A DNA stretch of 9,993 bases from an uncultured Actinomycetes bacterium (lineage in GTDB: Bacteria; Actinomycetota; Acidimicrobiia; Acidimicrobiales; RAAP-2), in NCBI GenBank assembly GCA_903893955.1, contig CAITOG010000354.1, forward strand, positions 1 through 9,993, read 5' to 3'. Positions 5,407 to 9,993 of this stretch are shown here, in pieces. Numbering within the stretch: the first letter of the stretch is position 1; every line of letters starts with the position of its first letter. The notes beneath the pieces were generated by a model, which made no database searches, was not told the origin of the DNA, and worked only from the letters and a program-made list of their open reading frames with translations. The position numbers and the translations under genes are program-made.

Positions 5407-5639
5407 GCGTTGAGGCCTTTGTCCTGATCCAGACCGACGTCGGTCGAGCGGCGAGTGTGACCTCGACGATCCGAGCCCTCGCCGGCGTGGTGGAGGCCCA
5501 CGACGTCACCGGCCCCTACGACGTGATCGCCAAGGCAAGCGCGGAGACGATCGACCAGCTCGGTCGCCTCGTGGTCAACGAGATGCAGACGATCGAGGGC
5601 GTGACCCGAACGGTCACCTGCCCCGTCGTCAACCTCTGA
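5403..5639 (+). CDS. Stand-alone Lrp/AsnC-type ligand-binding (RAM) domain protein
   Basis: A 78-residue protein that is only the C-terminal effector domain of Lrp/AsnC regulators (RAM, AsnC_trans_reg), without the DNA-binding helix-turn-helix. It shows the beta-alpha-beta-beta-alpha-beta pattern: AFVLIQTDVG (5-14), an amphipathic helix, VVEAHDVTGPYDVIAKA with the conserved G37-x-Y-D40 turn (29-45), and a final strand region IEGVTRTVTCPVV (64-76). Known stand-alone RAM proteins form dimers or higher rings and bind amino acids or other small ligands, with regulatory roles mostly undefined. ATG 5403 overlaps the TetR stop by four bases (ATGA), so it is the third gene of the P450 operon. Its TGA (5637-5639) is directly followed by the stop of the convergent racemase gene. 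Hetero-interaction with a full-length Lrp protein elsewhere is one possible role. Confidence 0.9.
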   Translation: MSVEAFVLIQTDVGRAASVTSTIRALAGVVEAHDVTGPYDVIAKASAETIDQLGRLVVNEMQTIEGVTRTVTCPVVNL

Positions 5640-6782
5640 TCAGCCGCCGATCGCACCCTCGCTGCGCAAGGTAGCGATCCTGTCCTCCGCCACGCCCCAT
5701 CCAGCCAACGCCTCATCGGTGTCTGCGCCTGGGGTCGACGGCGGCTTCGAGATCTCGCCTGGTGTCACCGAGAAGCGGGGCGCTGGCGCCGGCTGGAGCA
5801 CGCCCTCGACCTCCACGAAGGTCTCCCTCGCCTCATTGTGCCGGTGCGCTGGCGCCTCAGACGGTGCCAGGACCGGCGTGGTGCAGGCGTCCTTGTCCTC
5901 GAAGATCTCAGTCCATTCAGCTCGCGTCTTGGTCTTGAAGATTGCGGCGAAGCGCTCCTTCATCGCAGGCCATGAGTTGCGGTCCATCTGGTCGGGGAAG
6001 TCGCCGAGCTCAAGGCCGAGGCCCTCGAGAAGGGTGGCGTAGAACTTGCGCTCGATCGCCCCCACCGCCATGTACCCGCCGTCGCTGGTCTCGTAGACCT
6101 CGTAGAAGTGCGCGCCGGTGTCGAGCATGTTGCTGCCCCGCTCCTCGACCCAGAGCCCCGCTGCCATGAAGGAGTAGGTCATCGACATCAGCGATGCCGA
6201 GCCGTCGGTCATCGCTGCGTCGACTACCTGGCCGACACCGGTGGCGCGAGCGGAGAGAAGTGCAGCAGTGATGCCGAACGCAAGCATCATGCCGCCGCCA
6301 CCGAAGTCGCCGACGAGGTTCAGCGGCGGAACCGGCACGTCGCCAGAACGGCCCATCGGCCAGAGCGCGCCGGAGATCGAGATGTAGTTGATGTCATGGC
6401 CCGCTCGCTCCCCCAAAGGACCGTCTTGACCCCACCCGGTCATCCGGCCGTAGACGAGTGCAGGGTTGGCGCTGTGGCAGGAGTCTGGTCCGACGCCGAG
6501 CCGCTCTGCCACGCCGGGACGGAATCCTTCGATGAGCACGTCGGCCTCGGCCACGAGATCGAGGACGAGCTCAACAGCAGAAGGGCTCTTCAGGTCGACG
6601 CCGACGCTCTTACGAGAGCGCGTGAGCACGTCCCAGTTCGCGGCCCCCGGCGGACCGGGCATGCCCGGCCGCTCGAGGCGAAGGATGTCTGCGCCGGCGT
6701 CGGCGAGGAGCATGCACGCATATGGCGATGGTCCGATCCCCGCCAGCTCGATGATCTTGATCCCTGCCAGCGGTCCAGGCAT
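5640..6782 (-). CDS. Alpha-methylacyl-CoA racemase-like enzyme (CaiB/BaiF class III CoA-transferase fold)
   Basis: A 380-residue protein that closely follows the alpha-methylacyl-CoA racemase (AMACR/MCR) group, which interconverts 2R- and 2S-methylacyl-CoA so that beta-oxidation of sterol side chains and branched fatty acids can go on. The CoA-binding N-terminus reads PLAGIKIIELAGIGPSPYA (4-22) with LERPG (36-40). The catalytic pair is in GHDINYISISGAL (H129) and NLVGDFGGGGM (D159), and GAIERKFY (241-248) holds E244, matching the active-site glutamate of mycobacterial MCR. These residues favour racemase over a CaiB-type CoA transferase, where an aspartate forms a CoA thioester. The start ATG 6780-6782 has the strong AGAGGGGGG (6794 to 6786). 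A TTGACC (6852 to 6847) could be the -35. It is convergent with the P450 operon and divergent from the glycosidase. Confidence 0.93.
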   Translation of the reverse strand: MPGPLAGIKIIELAGIGPSPYACMLLADAGADILRLERPGMPGPPGAANWDVLTRSRKSVGVDLKSPSAVELVLDLVAEADVLIEGFRPGVAERLGVGPDSCHSANPALVYGRMTGWGQDGPLGERAGHDINYISISGALWPMGRSGDVPVPPLNLVGDFGGGGMMLAFGITAALLSARATGVGQVVDAAMTDGSASLMSMTYSFMAAGLWVEERGSNMLDTGAHFYEVYETSDGGYMAVGAIERKFYATLLEGLGLELGDFPDQMDRNSWPAMKERFAAIFKTKTRAEWTEIFEDKDACTTPVLAPSEAPAHRHNEARETFVEVEGVLQPAPAPRFSVTPGEISKPPSTPGADTDEALAGWGVAEDRIATLRSEGAIGG

Positions 6783-6859
6783 CCGCCCCCCTCTCGTTCG
6801 GTCCCACGACGGGGCCTGGGTGATGGTGGCCCGCAGAGGGCTGACGGGTCAAGTGGACG

Positions 6860-6876
6860 CGTGCAATGCTCGCACG
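6860..6876. promoter_or_regulatory. Inverted repeat CGTGC-N7-GCACG abutting the glycosidase start
   Basis: Perfect 5-bp arms (6860-6864, 6872-6876) lie directly before the GTG at 6877, in the 94-base divergent space between the racemase and glycosidase genes. It could be an operator for the sugar operon or a small mRNA hairpin touching the start codon. The rest of this space shows the racemase ribosome binding site and a TTGACC on the minus strand, but no clear plus-strand promoter. Short arms keep confidence low. Confidence 0.3.
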
Positions 6877-8316
6877 GTGACCACGCCGCCTGTGACGCTT
6901 CCCAACGAGTTTCTCTTCGGCGTCGCCACCGCCGGCTTCCAGATCGAAGGTGGCTACAACGGCCCTGGTCAGCCCTCGAACAACTGGGCGCCGTGGGAGC
7001 GCGAGGGCCGAGTCGAGCCATCAGGCGACGCAACAGGCTTCTTCACGGATCCATTCAGCCAGCTCGATCGAGCGGCGGCGATTGGGCTCAACTCCTTCCG
7101 GCTCTCGATCGAGTGGACCCGAGTCGAGCCGACCGAAGGTGTGATCGACCATGGTGCCATTGATCGCTACCGCTCGATCCTGGCCGGCATCGTCGAGCGA
7201 GGCATGGTCCCGGTGGTGACCACACAGCACTTCACCCACCCGTCGTGGCTGGGCGCGCAACCGTGGCGACATGAGGAGGCCACGTCCAAGCTCGTCGGCT
7301 GGATCAGTCGCTGCGTCGACGAGCTCGGTGACCTGTGCCGGAACTGGGTCACGATCAACGAACCGAACATCCTGGCCATCAACAGCTTCATGACCGGCAT
7401 CTTCCCGCCAGGTCGCCTGCTCGACGGCACTGGGCTGGCCGAGACGTTCGACGGCCTCCTGGCAGCCCACGTCGCCGCCTATGACGCCATCCATGCACTC
7501 CAAGATGACGCCATCGTCACCACGAACCCCTACACGTTCTCGCTCTATGAGCTCGACCAGGTCGCCACTGACCTGTTGTGCGCGACCGAACTCGGCGTCG
7601 AGCTCTCTGAGGTGGGCTCGTGGCTCGCCGAGCGACGACGAGCCCACTATGAGCTCCTCGGCACAGGGTCTGACGGCGTGACCGCCACTCTCGAGCGAGC
7701 CTTGCGCCGCGTGACCGCCTCACAGCTGCCCATCGCCGACTGCCTGCCTCGGACGCGAGCTTCGCTCTCGTCGAGCACCAGCTCGCGTCACCTCGACGTC
7801 ATCGCGGTCGACCACTACGCGCCGATCGCCGCCACCCACCTCGTGCTGCCGGGCCGCTCGACCTCGGGCGGTCGGTGGTGGCAGCCCGGTCGTGCCCTCT
7901 GGGACGATGCCCCTGATCCAGCCCTCTTCGTCAAAGTCCTCGAGGAGGCCGGTCAATATGAACGACCGGTCTGGATCCTCGAGAACGGCATGTGCAATCG
8001 AACCCGGCGTGGACGTGCACTGCCACGCCTCGATGGGCTACGACGCCCTGCCTACCTCGCAGCACACCTCGGTGCAGTGGTCGAGGCGCTGCAGCACGGG
8101 GTCGATGTCGGCGGCTACTGGCACTGGACGCTCATCGACAACTACGAGTGGGGCAGCTACCAGCCTCGCTTCGGGCTCTTCGGCATGGACCGAGCGCGCG
8201 GCCACGCCGTTGCTGAGCTCGACGCCCAGGGCGATGACGCAGCAGGTGCATTCCGGCGGATCATCGACGGCCTGCGTCGCGGCGACACCTCGGTCGTGGT
8301 GCCACCCGCTCGATGA
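6877..8316 (+). CDS. Glycoside hydrolase family 1 beta-glycosidase
   Basis: A 479-residue GH1 enzyme (retaining beta-glucosidase/beta-galactosidase family), cytoplasmic as no signal peptide is present. The N-terminal signature FLFGVATAGFQIEGG (12-26) includes Q22 of the glycone site. The acid/base glutamate is E162 in VTINEPN, the nucleophile is E369 in VWILENGM, and the C-terminal YWHWTLIDNYEWGSYQPRFG (414-433) carries E424-W425, which bind the sugar. H118 sits in TTQHFTHPSW, a variant of the usual LHHWxLP segment. The pattern GYNGPGQPSNNW (26-37) and the FTHPSW segment recall the archaeal/actinobacterial GH1 branch more than plant-like BglA. The start is taken as GTG 6877; GTG 6853 (with AGAGGG 12 bases before) and GTG 6892 are alternatives, and longer readings would overlap the racemase gene. 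It overlaps the galactokinase-like gene by ATGA, arguing for a beta-galactoside substrate. Confidence 0.92.
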   Translation: MTTPPVTLPNEFLFGVATAGFQIEGGYNGPGQPSNNWAPWEREGRVEPSGDATGFFTDPFSQLDRAAAIGLNSFRLSIEWTRVEPTEGVIDHGAIDRYRSILAGIVERGMVPVVTTQHFTHPSWLGAQPWRHEEATSKLVGWISRCVDELGDLCRNWVTINEPNILAINSFMTGIFPPGRLLDGTGLAETFDGLLAAHVAAYDAIHALQDDAIVTTNPYTFSLYELDQVATDLLCATELGVELSEVGSWLAERRRAHYELLGTGSDGVTATLERALRRVTASQLPIADCLPRTRASLSSSTSSRHLDVIAVDHYAPIAATHLVLPGRSTSGGRWWQPGRALWDDAPDPALFVKVLEEAGQYERPVWILENGMCNRTRRGRALPRLDGLRRPAYLAAHLGAVVEALQHGVDVGGYWHWTLIDNYEWGSYQPRFGLFGMDRARGHAVAELDAQGDDAAGAFRRIIDGLRRGDTSVVVPPAR

Positions 8317-9308
8317 GCACGGCCAGGGCACCGGGTCGGGTGAACCTGATCGGCGACCACACCGACTACGCCGGTGGCGCGGCGCTCGCCATGGCAATCG
8401 ACCTAGAGACCACCACACGCTTCGAGCCCGATGAGACGTCGACGCTCGAGGTGGCAAGCGATGCGATCGCAGAGGTGCTCACGCTGGCACAGGGCGGCCC
8501 ACCGACGTCGATGACCGGCAGGATGATCGAGGGGCTCTTGGGGCTCATCGGTCACGTCGGCGGGCGACTCGACATCACGACCACCATCCCGCTGGGCGCC
8601 GGGTTGTCATCGAGCGCGAGTTTGCTGGTGGCGACGGCGCTCGCGCTCGGCACCTCGAAGCGAGGTCTTGATCTCGCCCGCCTCTGCCAGGCGGCTGAGG
8701 CCGAGGCCGGGCAGTCGGTCGGCTTGCTCGACCAGCTGACCATCATCGAAGCAACCGACGGGCACGGCGTGCTCATCGACTTCGCAACCATGTCGACCAC
8801 GCAGGTGGCGATTCCCGCCTCCGCCGAGATCACCGTCGTCCACTCTGGCGTCCAACGATCGCTGGCCGCTGGCGCCTATGGCGAGCGAAGACGTGAAGTG
8901 GCGCAGGCCGAAGCACTGATCGGTCCGCTTGCGACCGCAGGACCGGCACAGATCGACTCGATCGACGATGCGACCATCCGGCGCCGAGCGAGCCACGTCG
9001 CCCGAGAGACGACCCGCGTCCGACAGGCCGCACGTGCGCTCGAGGACGGCGAGCTCGAGGTCGTGGGCAAGCTCATGGACGAGAGCCATGTGTCGCTCTC
9101 CGAGCTCTTCGAGGTCTCGCTCCCAGCAGTCGACGAGCTCGTCGCCGACCTTCGCTCACGAGCTGGCGTCTACGGGGCGCGCATGACCGGCGGAGGATTC
9201 GGCGGATGCGTGGTCGTCCTCTCGAGACCCGGCGCACTCCTTGACGCAACGATCACGACACCGATGTGGCGGGTCCGGCCCTGCGGTGGTGCGTCGCTGC
9301 TCGGGTGA
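8313..9308 (+). CDS. galK: Galactokinase-like GHMP kinase, compact form
   Basis: A 331-residue sugar kinase of the GHMP superfamily, nearest to galactokinase (galactose + ATP to galactose-1-phosphate, first step of the Leloir pathway). Motif 1 is RAPGRVNLIGDHTDYAGG (5-22) with R9 and the sugar-binding H16 and D18; motif 2 is PLGAGLSSSASL (93-104), the ATP phosphate loop; catalytic D140 lies in GLLDQL; SGVQRSLAAGAYGERR (178-193) matches the galactokinase Y-x-x-RR region; motif 3 is GARMTGGGFGGC (288-299). It is shorter than GalK (about 380) because it lacks the roughly 20 residues normally before motif 1 and has reduced insertions. D15 replaces the usual Glu of GEHTDY, at a residue that touches the sugar. 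ATG 8313 overlaps the glycosidase stop (ATGA), so the two are co-translated. No galT or galE is present in the window. A related sugar-1-kinase specificity remains possible. Confidence 0.85.
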   Translation: MSTARAPGRVNLIGDHTDYAGGAALAMAIDLETTTRFEPDETSTLEVASDAIAEVLTLAQGGPPTSMTGRMIEGLLGLIGHVGGRLDITTTIPLGAGLSSSASLLVATALALGTSKRGLDLARLCQAAEAEAGQSVGLLDQLTIIEATDGHGVLIDFATMSTTQVAIPASAEITVVHSGVQRSLAAGAYGERRREVAQAEALIGPLATAGPAQIDSIDDATIRRRASHVARETTRVRQAARALEDGELEVVGKLMDESHVSLSELFEVSLPAVDELVADLRSRAGVYGARMTGGGFGGCVVVLSRPGALLDATITTPMWRVRPCGGASLLG

Positions 9309-9315
9309 TGGAGCC

Positions 9316-9807
9316 TCAGAGCTGCCGGTGCATCCGCACCTCGACTGGCTCGAAGCCCCTCGAGCGATAGAGCGACGCTGCTCGGTCGTTGCCTGGCATC
9401 ACCTCGAGCGCCAGCACCGACGCCGGTACCGTCCGGGCGAAGTCGCCGGCGGCCTCGAGCAACATGCTGCCGATCCCTTGGCCCCGCTCCTGCGCCGTGA
9501 CACTCAGCGTGATGATGGTGGCGATGCCGTCGGCCTCGAAGGTGTCGTCGAGGCCGCGCTGGACGCTCACTGCGCAGTAGCCGACGAGCTGGCCGTCCCG
9601 CCGAGCTCTGATGATGGCCCCGCCGGCCGCAAGCTCGCGCTCGTAGAATGCCCGTCGGGCAACCCACCCCTGCTCGAGATCACGATTGAGGCCCGGCGCG
9701 GTCGAAACCTCGATCTGGTGGGCCTGCATCTGCTGCCAGAGCCCTGCCAGCTCATCGAGGTCCGCGGTCGAGCGGTCCGGCGGTTCGATGGCCAGAGGTG
9801 AGCTCAA
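9316..9807 (-). CDS. GNAT-family N-acetyltransferase
   Basis: A 163-residue acetyl-CoA-dependent acetyltransferase with a single GNAT domain. Motif A is ITLSVTAQERGQGIGSMLL (99-117), containing the Q/R-x-x-G-x-G pyrophosphate-binding loop (Q106-ERGQG-I-G113), preceded by the beta-4 strand. Motif B is LEVMPGNDRAASLYRSRGF (134-152), with the usual N-x-x-A-x-x-LY-x-x-x-GF pattern and a tyrosine (Y147) that can act as general acid. The N-terminal 60 residues (LAGLWQQMQAH...) form the acceptor-binding helices; the substrate is unknown. The start is TTG at 9805-9807, overlapping the trpD stop (TTGA); no ATG or GTG fits the N-terminal fold, and the arrangement implies coupled translation. Its stop is seven bases from the convergent galactokinase-like gene. 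Confidence 0.88.
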   Translation of the reverse strand: MSSPLAIEPPDRSTADLDELAGLWQQMQAHQIEVSTAPGLNRDLEQGWVARRAFYERELAAGGAIIRARRDGQLVGYCAVSVQRGLDDTFEADGIATIITLSVTAQERGQGIGSMLLEAAGDFARTVPASVLALEVMPGNDRAASLYRSRGFEPVEVRMHRQL

Positions 9808-9993
9808 CGGTTTGAGGCAGCCACGAGCTTGTCGAGGGACGCTCGCGCTGCACCAGAGTCGATCGAGGTTGCGGCAAGCTCGAGACCCTCCTCGAGATCC
9901 TTCGCTCTCTCTGCCACGACAAGGGCAGCGGCTGCGTTCAAGAGGACAATGTCACGGACAGGACCGAGGTCGCCCGCCAGCACGCCGAGCACC
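9804..9993 (-). CDS. trpD: Anthranilate phosphoribosyltransferase, C-terminal end only
   Basis: The last 62 codons of a gene that continues beyond the right edge. The peptide GVLAGDLGPVRDIVLLNAAA, then ALVVAERAKDLEEGLELA and SIDSGAARASLDKLVAASN, is the characteristic C-terminal segment of TrpD, the enzyme that transfers phosphoribosyl from PRPP to anthranilate in tryptophan synthesis. GDLGPVRDIVLLNAA is the conserved helix packing against the PRPP domain. The apparent start near 9992 is an internal GTG valine, not a true start. The stop TGA (9806-9804) overlaps the TTG of the acetyltransferase, so the two genes share a transcript. No other trp gene is visible here. Confidence 0.92.
   Translation of the reverse strand, partial: VLGVLAGDLGPVRDIVLLNAAAALVVAERAKDLEEGLELAATSIDSGAARASLDKLVAASNR

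Noticed and set aside
6466..6876. Extended N-terminus of the glycosidase back to 6466
   Set aside because: It would be antisense to the racemase gene and adds sequence without GH1 similarity; the GH1 signature begins 12 residues after the GTG at 6877.
6108..7163. A 351-codon plus-strand open frame across the racemase and glycosidase starts
   Set aside because: It covers the well-supported racemase coding strand in antisense and enters the glycosidase in the wrong frame; composition is Arg/His-rich as expected for a shadow frame.
1..9993. CRISPR, toxin-antitoxin, phage or transposon system
   Set aside because: No regularly spaced repeats, transposase or integrase, phage structural proteins, or recognisable toxin families were seen in either strand.

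Overview
The window reads as a dense, high-GC chromosomal segment of an actinomycete. GTG and TTG starts are common, several start codons overlap the stop of the preceding gene, and almost every base is coding. Actinobacterial-type proteins are present: a DUF3039 protein, a CYP125-like P450 and a small two-helix membrane protein. My best guess is Acidimicrobiia or a similar environmental lineage, but this is an inference from protein flavour and not from a marker gene. I see no rRNA, tRNA, CRISPR array, IS element or phage gene, and both window edges cut genes.

Layout, left to right. (1) 1-872: the N-terminal part of a TetR-family regulator (minus strand), a 257-bp divergent intergenic region, then a cold-shock protein with a purine-rich ribosome binding site and a perfect 19-bp-stem terminator. 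(2) 873-1943: a minus-strand pair, a small two-helix membrane protein followed by a RimK-type ATP-grasp ligase. (3) 2083-2883: a dienelactone-hydrolase-family enzyme, probably transcribed without a leader, with inverted repeats over its promoter and start. (4) 2886-3452: two small cysteine-containing proteins in divergent orientation. (5) 3529-5639: a tight operon of cytochrome P450, TetR regulator and a stand-alone Lrp/AsnC-type RAM domain, headed by a recognisable promoter with a perfect 17-bp palindrome. (6) 5640-6782: an alpha-methylacyl-CoA racemase-like class III CoA-transferase-fold enzyme, convergent to the P450 operon. (7) 6877-9308: a family 1 beta-glycosidase overlapping a compact galactokinase-like GHMP kinase. 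(8) 9316-9993: a GNAT acetyltransferase coupled to the 3' end of trpD (minus strand).

Two metabolic themes emerge. A CYP125-like P450 beside an alpha-methylacyl-CoA racemase fits oxidation and stereochemical inversion of a methyl-branched side chain (sterol, isoprenoid or branched fatty acid), with the intervening TetR and RAM proteins as likely control elements. The GH1-galactokinase pair fits release of galactose, or a similar sugar, from a beta-glycoside and its phosphorylation. I found no clear candidate for an entirely new defence or mobile system. The most interesting signals are regulatory palindromes and the extreme compaction of convergent gene ends.
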